Shown: piece by piece, positions 31,291-38,939 of the stretch
Numbering within the stretch: the stretch's first letter is position 1
Layout: each line of letters starts with the position of its first letter
Assembly (NCBI GenBank): GCA_017474045.1
Contig: JAFUHX010000020.1
Location: 1 to 64,000 of the forward strand
Source: Clostridia bacterium
GTDB taxonomy: Bacteria; Bacillota; Clostridia; Oscillospirales; Acutalibacteraceae
DNA: 64,000 nt
Reading direction: 5' to 3'
The notes under the pieces: generated by a model
Databases searched by the model: none
The model's input: the letters and a program-made list of their open reading frames with translations, nothing else
What the model was told of the DNA's origin: nothing
Program-made: the position numbers and the translations under genes

Positions 31291-31728
31291 ATGTCAAGTT
31301 TCAAAAAGATTGCAGCTATTGCCCTTGTTCTTTGTGTATTGGTAAGTGCGTTTGCAGCTTGTGCTCTCACTCCTGCCGGAAAGCTTGTCGGCTCATGGAG
31401 AGATTCAACCGGAATTACCGGATATGAATTTAAAAAAGACAATCTTTGCACTATTACATACGCTAACTTCTCATTACCCATTATCGGAACAATCAACGGC
31501 AATTTCGACGGCGCATACAGCGTTGAAAAGAGAGATGACGGCAACAACTATGTAACAATTAAATACACACTCTATTCAAAAACCTTTGAAGAGTGCTATA
31601 TGTTCACTGTTGACGGCGACACACTCACTCTTGTCAGCGTTGACTCCGGCGAAAGCAAGACCCTTATGGCATACAAGCCCGCTGAGTCAACAGTTGCTCA
31701 GACACAGGGCGCAACGGTTGCACCATAA
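31291..31728 (+). CDS. Lipoprotein with one lipocalin-like (DUF5640-like) repeat
   Basis: A 145-residue lipoprotein; the signal ends in VSAFAAC with the lipidated Cys at 24. The mature part contains one beta-rich module: LVGSWRDSTGITGYEFKKD, ITYANFSLPIIGTINGNFDG, a strand pair YVTIKYTLYSKTFEECYMF and DGDTLTLVSVDSGE (given in parts). This G-W-(D)..Y-F pattern repeats three times in the next gene, so the two are paralogs. The C-terminal tail (ESTVAQTQGATVAP) is Thr/Ala-rich. Function unknown; such modules are read as small barrels that may bind ligands or surface partners. GGAGA precedes the ATG. Confidence 0.65.
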   Translation: MSSFKKIAAIALVLCVLVSAFAACALTPAGKLVGSWRDSTGITGYEFKKDNLCTITYANFSLPIIGTINGNFDGAYSVEKRDDGNNYVTIKYTLYSKTFEECYMFTVDGDTLTLVSVDSGESKTLMAYKPAESTVAQTQGATVAP

Positions 31729-31857
31729 GACAGCTCGGAATTTTAAACAATAAAAATAAATCCGGCTGATTCTATGCGAGACCAAATAAGGCAGTGTTTG
31801 TTTTCCAAAGAGACTGCGAAGCGCTTTAAAAAGTAATTTTAAGTGCAAGAGAAGGCA

Positions 31858-31894
31858 AAAGCCGCCGATGATGCTGATGCATATCGGCGGCTTT
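31858..31894 (+). terminator. Hairpin after the small lipoprotein gene
   Basis: AAAGCCGCCGAT (31858-31869) pairs perfectly with ATCGGCGGCTTT (31883-31894). The T tail is short. It lies 130 nt after the stop codon. Confidence 0.6.
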
Positions 31895-32020
31895 AACACA
31901 TTTTTGAGAAAGAAATTCAGCTTTTAAAGAAACACCGCCTTATCAATTCTCGACAGTTAATTCAGTCTGATTTTAATATAGCGATTAAGAAAGGGAAGAC
32001 TTTAAGTCGAATTTAAGATT

Positions 32021-33163
32021 ATGACAAAGAGTAATAAAATAATGCTTGGCGTTATCGGCGGCGTTTTTGCAATATGCGTTGCAATTATTGCCGGAGTCAG
32101 CATTTCAAACCGAAGCGATTCCCCAAAAGTAACAGAAACCCATGCCGCAGAAAGCGTTGTAACAGACTCTCAGGGTGCAACAGTTTCAGAAACGGAAACA
32201 ACCCGTTCTCCCTATGATATTCTTGCTGAAGAAATTGTTGGAAAATGGACAGACAGCGCTCAGATGAGTGGCTATGAGTTTTTCTCAGACGGAACAGTAA
32301 TTGTTACTTATGTCAATTTAACTGTTCCTGTTGTTAACCTTCCCATAAACGGAACAGCGAAGGGAACATATTCTCTCTCAGAAGATAACCTGACGGTTAA
32401 ATTTTCAATATATTCAAAAACTATTGAAAATAACTATAAGGCTTCTATAGAAAACAACGCTCTTTCTCTTTATGATAAAGAAGAAAGAGAAACTGCAACC
32501 TATGAAAGAGTAACAGCTTCTCAGGAAACAACAACCGCGGCTTCAGGAGAAAACACTCAGCCTGCCGACAGTCTTGCAGGAAGTTGGACTAACGGCGATT
32601 CCAGCATTAAATATGTTTTCAACGGAAACGGCGGCCTGACGGTTTCATTTTCAAACGCAGTTGTTCCTCAGTTTTCAAAAGAAGCCATTACAGGAATTTA
32701 TTCCGGTGTTTATATAACGGCGGGTGATAAGGTTACTGTTCAGTTTATGATGGGCAGCGAAAAAATTACTGCAGAATACAGCTTCGTTGTTTCCGGCAAC
32801 TCACTCAGTCTTAAAGATAACACCGGCGACACCACAATTCTTATCAGAAGCGGTTCAGCCTCAAACAACACCTCAAACTCATTGGTTGGTCAATGGAAAG
32901 ACGGAAGCGGAATGAGTGGCTATAATTTTAAAGACGGCGGAACGGTTGAAATAACCTATGTTAATTTTACTGTTCCCGTTGTCAATATGCCGATTAACGG
33001 AACCTATAGCGGCTCTTATGTTACTGAAGGTAATAAAATTACAATAAGTGCTTCAATTTATTCAAATACCGTAACTAATACCTATACCTACACGGTCAAC
33101 GATAACACCCTTACGCTTATTAATGTTGAAGACGGCGCCGTTTCAACATACACAAGAAAATGA
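32021..33163 (+). CDS. Membrane-anchored protein with three lipocalin-like (DUF5640-like) repeats
   Basis: A 380-residue protein with an N-terminal membrane helix (residues 6-28, IMLGVIGGVFAICVAIIAGV) and no lipobox, a Ser/Thr-rich linker, then three copies of the module found in the upstream lipoprotein: about 68-165 (VGKWTDSAQMSGYEF), 185-280 (LAGSWTNGDSSIKYVF) and 289-380 (LVGQWKDGSGMSGYNF). Repeats one and three are close to each other (both contain YVN-TVPVVN-PINGT), which points to recent internal duplication; repeat two is more divergent. Function unknown. The ribosome binding site is weak. The stop TGA overlaps an ATG at 33160, just before the next gene. Confidence 0.65.
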   Translation: MTKSNKIMLGVIGGVFAICVAIIAGVSISNRSDSPKVTETHAAESVVTDSQGATVSETETTRSPYDILAEEIVGKWTDSAQMSGYEFFSDGTVIVTYVNLTVPVVNLPINGTAKGTYSLSEDNLTVKFSIYSKTIENNYKASIENNALSLYDKEERETATYERVTASQETTTAASGENTQPADSLAGSWTNGDSSIKYVFNGNGGLTVSFSNAVVPQFSKEAITGIYSGVYITAGDKVTVQFMMGSEKITAEYSFVVSGNSLSLKDNTGDTTILIRSGSASNNTSNSLVGQWKDGSGMSGYNFKDGGTVEITYVNFTVPVVNMPINGTYSGSYVTEGNKITISASIYSNTVTNTYTYTVNDNTLTLINVEDGAVSTYTRK

Positions 33164-33174
33164 AAGGTGAAAAC

Positions 33175-33669
33175 ATGACAGAAAGAGAAAAAGTCTTAGC
33201 GAAGCTCGATGAGCTGGGAATTGAATATAAAATGATTGAGCATGAAGAAGTTCATACCATTGAAGATATGGACAAGCTGGGTGTTTTTACCGATGGAGAG
33301 GTATGCAAAAACCTTTTTCTGAGAAATTCCAGCGGAAAAATTCACTATGTTGTTTCAATGCTGAAAAATAAGCACCCGGATATTCAGGGTGAACTCAAGC
33401 CTCAGCTTCATTCTTCAAGACTGAGCTTTGGTTCAGACGAAAGACTGATGAAATATCTCGGTCTTCACAGCGGCGAGGTTTCACCCTTCGGCGTAATTAA
33501 CGACAAAGAGCATGAGGTTCAGGTTGTTCTCGACAGCGATCTGAAAAAACAAGAAGGTCTTATCGGATTTCATCCCAATGATTGCACTGCTTTTGTCTGG
33601 CTGAAATTTGAAGACCTGATGAAATATCTTAAGCATTTCGGCAACGATATTATTTTTATTGACGTGTAA
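33175..33669 (+). CDS. YbaK/ProX-type aminoacyl-tRNA deacylase
   Basis: A 164-residue free-standing editing protein. The single domain runs from EREKVLAKLDELGIEYKMIEHEEVHTIEDM (in parts) through DGEVCKNLFLRN near 38-49, YVVSMLKNKHPD, the conserved LSFGSDERL and SGEVSPFGVINDKEHEVQVVLD (in parts) to GFHPNDCTAFVWL. This fits the PrdX/ProX branch that removes alanine mischarged on tRNA-Pro. The ATG at 33175 is chosen over 33160 because AAAGGTGA is then correctly placed. It follows the repeat protein with 11 nt spacing, perhaps read through from it. Confidence 0.82.
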   Translation: MTEREKVLAKLDELGIEYKMIEHEEVHTIEDMDKLGVFTDGEVCKNLFLRNSSGKIHYVVSMLKNKHPDIQGELKPQLHSSRLSFGSDERLMKYLGLHSGEVSPFGVINDKEHEVQVVLDSDLKKQEGLIGFHPNDCTAFVWLKFEDLMKYLKHFGNDIIFIDV

Positions 33670-33682
33670 ATTGCGGTATTTC

Positions 33683-33711
33683 TTGACAGACAAACAATAA
33701 AGCATTATAAT
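33683..33711 (+). promoter_or_regulatory. Consensus promoter of the methionine transporter operon
   Basis: TTGACA (33683-33688), 17-bp spacer, TATAAT (33706-33711). Only about 30 nt remain before metQ, so no SAM riboswitch or T-box leader fits here. Confidence 0.8.
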
Positions 33712-33747
33712 AAGCATATTATTTTTATAAAAAAAGGAGTTTTTAAA

Positions 33748-34608
33748 ATGAAAAAAGCAATATCTTTAGTTCTTGCAGTTTTACTTCTTGCAGGCTGCGT
33801 TTTTGCCTTTGCATCTTGCGGCGGAGATAAAGCTGACGAAAAAATTGTAATCGCTGTTCCTAACGACACAACCAACGAAGCCCGCGCTCTTCTTCTTCTT
33901 GAAGCTAACGGAATTATCAAGCTCAAGGAAGACGCCGGAATTGCAGCAACCATTATGGATATTACCGAAAATCCCAAGAACATTGAGTTCAAAGAAGTTG
34001 AAGCTGCTCAGATTCCCAACATTCTTCAGGATGTTGACTATGCTGTAATTAATTCAAACTATGCAATTTCTGCCGGACTTAACCCCACAGAAAAATCACT
34101 CACAATGGAAGGCAGTGCCTCTGCTTATTCAAATATTCTTGCTGTTAAAGAAGGTAACGAAAACACCGATAAAATCAAGGCTCTTGTTGCTGCTCTTGAA
34201 AGCAAGAAGGTTGCCGATTTCATTACTGAAAAATATGCAGGCGCAGTTGTTTCTGTTGTTGAAAATCCCGGCAACGGCTATAACGACGACGTTGACTATG
34301 AAGCTCTCAAGGGAACTGAAATCACAGTTGCCGCTTCTCCTGCTCCTCACGCAGAAATTCTTGCTGTTGCAAAAGATATTCTTTCTGAAAAAGGCGTTAC
34401 CCTCAAGGTAATTGAATACACAGACTATGTTCAGCCCAACAACGTTGTTGACAGCGGCGATGTTGACGCAAACTATTTCCAGCATCTTCCCTATCTTGAA
34501 GACTTTAATGCAGAAAACGGAACAAAGGTTGTTTCAGTTTCAGCTGTTCACGTTGAACCCATGGGTCTTTACGGCGGAAAGCAAGCTTCTCTTGATGCAA
34601 TCAAATAA
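33748..34608 (+). CDS. metQ: Methionine-binding lipoprotein MetQ, circularly permuted
   Basis: A 286-residue lipoprotein (signal with lipobox at Cys24, FASC, or Cys17, LAGC) that captures methionine for the ABC importer encoded next. The order of its parts is unusual. In ordinary MetQ the mature protein begins with the segment here at 190-272 (TEITVAASPAPHAEIL, DANYFQHLPYLEDFN, HVEPMGLY) and continues with the segment here at 31-170 (KIVIAVPNDTTNEARALLLL, ENPKNIEFKEVEAAQIP, YAGAVVSVVE). Here the second half comes first, joined by a linker at 171-189, and the protein stops at SLDAIK, where the normal chain would continue into the first segment. Both lobes are complete, so it can still fold. 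metN follows after a hairpin. Confidence 0.85.
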   Translation: MKKAISLVLAVLLLAGCVFAFASCGGDKADEKIVIAVPNDTTNEARALLLLEANGIIKLKEDAGIAATIMDITENPKNIEFKEVEAAQIPNILQDVDYAVINSNYAISAGLNPTEKSLTMEGSASAYSNILAVKEGNENTDKIKALVAALESKKVADFITEKYAGAVVSVVENPGNGYNDDVDYEALKGTEITVAASPAPHAEILAVAKDILSEKGVTLKVIEYTDYVQPNNVVDSGDVDANYFQHLPYLEDFNAENGTKVVSVSAVHVEPMGLYGGKQASLDAIK

Positions 34609-34626
34609 TTAAGTAAAATAATATAA

Positions 34627-34650
34627 ATGGCGCTCATTTCTGAGCGTCAT
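34627..34650 (+). repeat. Intercistronic hairpin between metQ and metN
   Basis: ATGGCGCTCA (34627-34636) pairs with TGAGCGTCAT (34641-34650), one G-T wobble, loop TTTC, followed by TTTAAAA. It could terminate part of the transcripts and keep MetQ more abundant than MetNI. Confidence 0.6.
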
Positions 34651-34680
34651 TTAAAATCATAAAGAAACAAGGATCACGCC

Positions 34681-35685
34681 ATGATTGAAATTAAAAATTT
34701 ATCAAAAACTTTCAAAACCGCCGATGGAACCGTTGAAGCTTTAAACAATATCAATCTGACAATCGGCGACGGCGAAATTTACGGAATAATCGGAATGTCG
34801 GGCGCAGGAAAAAGTACTCTCGTCAGGTGCATCAATATGCTTGAAAGGCCAACAGCCGGTCAGGTTATTATTGACGGAAAAGACATGGCTTCACTTTCTT
34901 CAAAAAAACTCAGAGAAGAAAGAAGAAGCATAACAATGATTTTTCAGCAGTTTAATCTTCTTATGCAAAGAAACTGCCTGAAAAATATTTGTTTTCCCAT
35001 GGAGCTTAGCGGAATGAAAAAAAGCGAAGCTAAAAAAAGGGCAATGGAGCTTCTTGAAATTGTTGGTCTTCCCGATAAAGCCCTTGCTTATCCTGCTCAG
35101 CTTTCAGGCGGTCAGCAACAAAGAGTTGCCATTGCCAGAGCGTTGGCAACCGACCCGAAGGTTCTTCTTTGCGACGAAGCAACCAGCGCTCTTGACCCCA
35201 ACACCACTCACTCAATTTTGCAGCTGATTAAAGACATTAACAAAAAAATGGGAATTACCGTTGTGGTAATTACCCATCAGATGAGTGTTGTTGAAGAAAT
35301 TTGTTCGTCAGTTGCAATCTTAGACGGAGGCAAGGTTGTTGAAGAGGGCAAGGTGGCTGAAATTTTTGCCAATCCGAAATCAGACGCAGCCAAAAAGCTG
35401 GTTTATCCCGGCGGAGAAGAAGAAACAGTTAAAGGTAATATCGGTGAAAGAGTTATCAGAATTGTTTTCAACGGTTCAGACAACACAGAAACTCCTCTTA
35501 TTGCAAGAATGGCTGCCAACGAGGGAATTATGGCAAATATTCTTGCCGCAACAACAAAAACTCTGGGAACCCATGCCTTTGGAACAATGTTTGTGGGTGT
35601 TCCCGAAAATCAGTTTGAAAAAGCTTTTTCATACCTTCAAAGCTGTGAAGGAATAAGTGTTGAGGAGGTGGAAGACCTTGGGTGA
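34681..35685 (+). CDS. metN: Methionine ABC transporter ATPase MetN
   Basis: A 334-residue ATPase driving methionine import. Walker A GMSGAGKST (38-46), signature LSGGQQQRVAIARAL near 140-154, Walker B VLLCDEATSALD near 160-171 and the switch His in VVITHQMSVVEE near 196 are intact. The C-terminal part (about 258-334, IRIVFNGSDNTETPLIARMA and following) is the NIL domain, the allosteric methionine-sensing domain of MetN. Its 3' end overlaps metI by 8 bp. Confidence 0.93.
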   Translation: MIEIKNLSKTFKTADGTVEALNNINLTIGDGEIYGIIGMSGAGKSTLVRCINMLERPTAGQVIIDGKDMASLSSKKLREERRSITMIFQQFNLLMQRNCLKNICFPMELSGMKKSEAKKRAMELLEIVGLPDKALAYPAQLSGGQQQRVAIARALATDPKVLLCDEATSALDPNTTHSILQLIKDINKKMGITVVVITHQMSVVEEICSSVAILDGGKVVEEGKVAEIFANPKSDAAKKLVYPGGEEETVKGNIGERVIRIVFNGSDNTETPLIARMAANEGIMANILAATTKTLGTHAFGTMFVGVPENQFEKAFSYLQSCEGISVEEVEDLG

Positions 35686-36382
35686 AAAAATCTTTTCTCA
35701 GGAAGCCATTGAGTTCGCTTTAAATGTTGCTAAAACAGAAATTCCTCTTGCCATCTGGGAAACTTTTTATGTAACAGTTCTTTCAACTGCCCTTGCAGTT
35801 GTTCTTGGTCTGCCCTTGGGTGTGTTGCTCGTTGTGGGCGACAAAAACGGAATTCTTCCTCTTCCGAAATGGTTTATGAGTCTTCTTAATGTGGTAATCA
35901 ACCTTCTTCGTTCAATTCCGTTTCTTATTCTCATGATAATGGTTTTCCCTCTTTCAAGGCTTATTGTGGGAACAACCGTCGGAACAAACGCATTGATTGT
36001 TCCCTTGGTAATTGCGGCCTTTCCTTTTATTGCAAGACTTGTTGAAGGAAGTCTCAGAGAGGTTAACCCCAATATTATTGAGGCGGCTCAGAGCATGGGC
36101 GCAACTCCTTTTCAGATAATCTGCAAGGTAATGATTCCCGAAAGCGTTCCTTCGCTTATTTCAAATCTTACCATTGCTATCACGACAATTCTCGGCTACG
36201 GTGCTATGAGCGGAATTATCGGCGGCGGCGGTTTAGGAAAAATTGCCATTAACTATGGATATTACAGATATAAATATCTGACAATGGTTGTTGCTGTTAT
36301 TCTTCTTGTTATCATGGTTCAGATTTTTCAGAGCATCGGTACAAGAATTGCAACAAAGAGCGACAGAAGACTTAAAAAATAA
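35678..36382 (+). CDS. metI: Methionine ABC transporter permease MetI
   Basis: A 234-residue permease with five or six membrane helices. The ABC permease coupling loop EAAQSMGATPFQII near 147-160 contacts MetN. Segments ETFYVTVLSTALAVVLGLPLG and NLLRSIPFLILMIMVFP (in parts) are typical of MetI. A TTG start at 35678 is proposed because AGGAGG (35663-35668) lies 9 nt before it; an in-frame TTG at 35657 has no ribosome binding site. The gene overlaps the metN stop, so both are translated in step. A terminator follows. Confidence 0.9.
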   Translation: MGEKIFSQEAIEFALNVAKTEIPLAIWETFYVTVLSTALAVVLGLPLGVLLVVGDKNGILPLPKWFMSLLNVVINLLRSIPFLILMIMVFPLSRLIVGTTVGTNALIVPLVIAAFPFIARLVEGSLREVNPNIIEAAQSMGATPFQIICKVMIPESVPSLISNLTIAITTILGYGAMSGIIGGGGLGKIAINYGYYRYKYLTMVVAVILLVIMVQIFQSIGTRIATKSDRRLKK

Positions 36383-36412
36383 ATTGATCTCTGAATTTAT
36401 TCAGGAGAAACA

Positions 36413-36447
36413 AACAGCCGGAAGAACCAAATCTTCCAGCTGTTTTT
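36413..36447. terminator. Terminator between metI and ppa
   Basis: AACAGCCGGAAGA (36413-36425) pairs with TCTTCCAGCTGTT (36432-36444) with one mismatch, followed by TTT. It lies between convergent genes. Confidence 0.75.
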
Positions 36448-36454
36448 GTGTATT

Positions 36455-36988
36455 TTATTTCTGATAGTTTTCAATATAACTGTCGATACATTCGGCAACA
36501 ATTTTTTTAGCCTCTTCGCAGTCGCAGATTTCAGAAACGGTTGTTGTTTTTGAATGTTCAAGGGTTTTATAAACCTCAAAGAAATGCTTGATTTCATCAA
36601 AACGGTGAACAGGAAGCATTGAAACATCTTCATAGGAATTATAGTTGGGGTCATTTATGGGAACGGCGATAATCTTTTCGTCTGCGTCGCCGTCATCAAT
36701 CATTTTAAGAACGCCGATGGGCTTACATTCAACAATGGTCATGGGTCTGATTTGTTCGCTGCAAAGAACAAGAACATCAAGAGGGTCATTGTCGCTTGCA
36801 TAGGTTCTGGGAATAAAACCGTAGTTTGCGGGGTAATGGGTGGATGTGAAAAGAACGCGGTCAAGCTTTAACATACCTGTTTCTTTGTCTAATTCATATT
36901 TGTTTTTTCCGCCCTTGGAAATTTCAATAACAGCATAGAAACGATCGGGTTTTATTCTTTTCGGTGAAATATCGTGCCAAATATTCAT
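36455..36988 (-). CDS. ppa: Inorganic pyrophosphatase, family I
   Basis: A 177-residue cytoplasmic enzyme that hydrolyses pyrophosphate and so drives biosynthetic reactions. Family I residues are visible: EISKGGKNKYELDKETG near 20-36, the YPANYGFIPRT strand near 51-61, and the metal-binding signature DNDPLDVLVL near 65-74, then DDGDADEKIIAVP near 97-109. The ATG at 36988 is chosen because AAGGAG lies 10 nt upstream on the minus strand; the TTG at 36997 would be too close to it. Length matches bacterial enzymes. Confidence 0.93.
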   Translation of the reverse strand: MNIWHDISPKRIKPDRFYAVIEISKGGKNKYELDKETGMLKLDRVLFTSTHYPANYGFIPRTYASDNDPLDVLVLCSEQIRPMTIVECKPIGVLKMIDDGDADEKIIAVPINDPNYNSYEDVSMLPVHRFDEIKHFFEVYKTLEHSKTTTVSEICDCEEAKKIVAECIDSYIENYQK

Positions 36989-37124
36989 AGCTTTCAACTC
37001 CTTTTCGCCATTGTATCACAAAAGTAATCTGATTGGCAATAGGTTGAAAATAAAAATGAAGAAATATATTTTTATTTTTTATAACTTTAATACCATCTTT
37101 AGTTTACATAATATTCATATTTAT

Positions 37125-37139
37125 AGTTTAAAATAAACT
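37125..37139. promoter_or_regulatory. Palindrome upstream of the ABC exporter
   Basis: AGTTTA-aaa-TAAACT is a perfect 15-bp palindrome, 52 bp before the first exporter gene, in the region where a promoter is expected. It could be an operator for a repressor not encoded here. Confidence 0.35.
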
Positions 37140-37190
37140 GCTATAGTTTTTTAAAGTCAAAAGAGCATCTTAACCGAAGGAGGAAACGCC

Positions 37191-38939
37191 TTGATTAAAG
37201 TTCTCAGATATCTTAAACAGATTAAAAGCGACATTATTCTTTCTCTTGTTTTTGTTGTTCTGTCGCAGTTGAGCTCACTTTCTTTGCCGCTTCTTATGTC
37301 ACTTATAATAAACAACGGAATTGCTAACGCAGACCTTCAATTTATTAAAAACATCGGAGCCATTATGGCTGCGATTTCGGCGCTTCATGTTGTTCTTTCT
37401 GTTTTCAACAGCTATTACACCAGCAAAACATCTGCCGGCTACGGAAAAATTCTCAGAGAAGACCTTTTTTTGAAGGTTGAATCGCTTTCACAGATTGATA
37501 TTGAAAAAATCGGAACGCCGTCTTTGATAACGCGCTGCACAAGTGATGTTAAGGTTATGCAAGACTTTATTCTGATGAGCCTGAGAATAATAATTTCTTC
37601 TCCCATAATGCTTATAGGCGGAACCATTATGGCTGTTATTTTGAACCCGAAGCTTGCTCTGACAATTCTTGCGGTTTTTCCGATTATCGGAATAATTGTT
37701 GCAATTGTTCTAAAAACCGTTATCCCCATTTTCAAAAAAAGGCAAAAAATGACGGACGAAGTCAATCGCTTTCTTCGACAAAAGCTCTCAGGAATTAGAG
37801 TTATTAAAGCTTTTAACACCATAAATAAAGAAGACGATATTTTTTCTGAAAAAAACCAAAGACTTTCTTTTCTTGTTTTAAAGCTTCAAAGAATAATGTC
37901 TGTTCTCATTCCTGTTTGTATTGTTCTTGTGGTTGTTGCTCTCGATACTATCATTTTTATTGCAACAAAAAATATCGACACTCTTTCAGACCCTGTTAAA
38001 ATTCAAAATACAGTCGGCGACCTTCAGGCCTTTGTTATTTATATGATTATGATTGTTGCCGCTGTTACAATGTCTGCTGCAATGTTTGTCATTGTTCCCC
38101 GAGCCAATATAAGCGCAAAAAGAATTAAAGAAATTCTTGAGCTGGAAAGTCAGATTAAAGACCCTGAGGTTGCCAAAGATATCGACAACTCTCAGAAAGG
38201 AAAAGTTGAGTTTGAAAATGTTTCATTTTCTTATGAAGACGGCGAAAACAACGTTCTTTCAAATATTTCTTTTGTTGCCGAAATCGGAAAAACAACTGCA
38301 ATAATCGGTTCAACAGGAAGCGGAAAAACAACTGTTGCCAACTTGCTCTGTCGCTTTTGTGATGTTAAAGAGGGAAGGGTTTTGTTTGGCGGCGTTGATG
38401 TCAGAGAGCTTAAACAAAAAGAGCTTCTTTCAAAAATCAGCTATATTCCCCAAAAGCCTGTTTTGTTCAGCGGAAGCATCAGAGAAAATCTTCTTTACGG
38501 CGACGAAAATGCTTCAGAAGAAAAGCTGAAAAAGGCTCTTGATATTTCTCAAAGCAGCGAATTTGTTTTTGCGCTTGAAAATGGAATGGAAAGCTTTATA
38601 AGCCAGAACGGAACAAACCTTTCCGGCGGCCAGAAACAGCGTCTTTCAATAGCCAGAGCTTTGGTAAAAGACGCAGATGTTTATATTTTTGACGACAGCT
38701 TTTCAGCTCTTGATTTTAAAACCGATTCTCTTTTAAGAAAGGCACTTAAAGAAAATCTTTCTGCAACGGTTATCATTGTTGCTCAGAGAGTTGGAACAAT
38801 TATGAACGCAGACAAAATCATTGTTCTTGAAAACGGCAAAATCGTTGGAATGGGCAAGCATGCTCAGCTTATGGAAGATTGCGCTGTTTATCGCGAAATT
38901 GCCTTGTCTCAGCTTTCTTCAAAGGAGGTATTGCAATGA
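37191..38939 (+). CDS. Heterodimeric ABC exporter, subunit with degenerate ATP site
   Basis: A 582-residue half-exporter: six membrane helices (about 1-315) and an ATPase domain. Walker A IGSTGSGKTTVA is normal and the signature LSGGQKQRLSIARAL is intact, but the Walker B carries Asp in place of the catalytic Glu (YIFDDSFSALD) and the switch His is replaced by Gln (VAQRVGT). This is the usual mark of the noncatalytic site in heterodimeric exporters such as BmrC/BmrD, which move drugs or peptides. TTG start with AAGGAGG 7 nt upstream. Its stop codon overlaps the next gene (ATGA), which encodes the partner. Confidence 0.9.
   Translation: MIKVLRYLKQIKSDIILSLVFVVLSQLSSLSLPLLMSLIINNGIANADLQFIKNIGAIMAAISALHVVLSVFNSYYTSKTSAGYGKILREDLFLKVESLSQIDIEKIGTPSLITRCTSDVKVMQDFILMSLRIIISSPIMLIGGTIMAVILNPKLALTILAVFPIIGIIVAIVLKTVIPIFKKRQKMTDEVNRFLRQKLSGIRVIKAFNTINKEDDIFSEKNQRLSFLVLKLQRIMSVLIPVCIVLVVVALDTIIFIATKNIDTLSDPVKIQNTVGDLQAFVIYMIMIVAAVTMSAAMFVIVPRANISAKRIKEILELESQIKDPEVAKDIDNSQKGKVEFENVSFSYEDGENNVLSNISFVAEIGKTTAIIGSTGSGKTTVANLLCRFCDVKEGRVLFGGVDVRELKQKELLSKISYIPQKPVLFSGSIRENLLYGDENASEEKLKKALDISQSSEFVFALENGMESFISQNGTNLSGGQKQRLSIARALVKDADVYIFDDSFSALDFKTDSLLRKALKENLSATVIIVAQRVGTIMNADKIIVLENGKIVGMGKHAQLMEDCAVYREIALSQLSSKEVLQ

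Noticed and set aside
33712..33747. Possible SAM riboswitch or T-box before metQ
   Set aside because: The promoter leaves only about 30 nt of leader, far too short for either.
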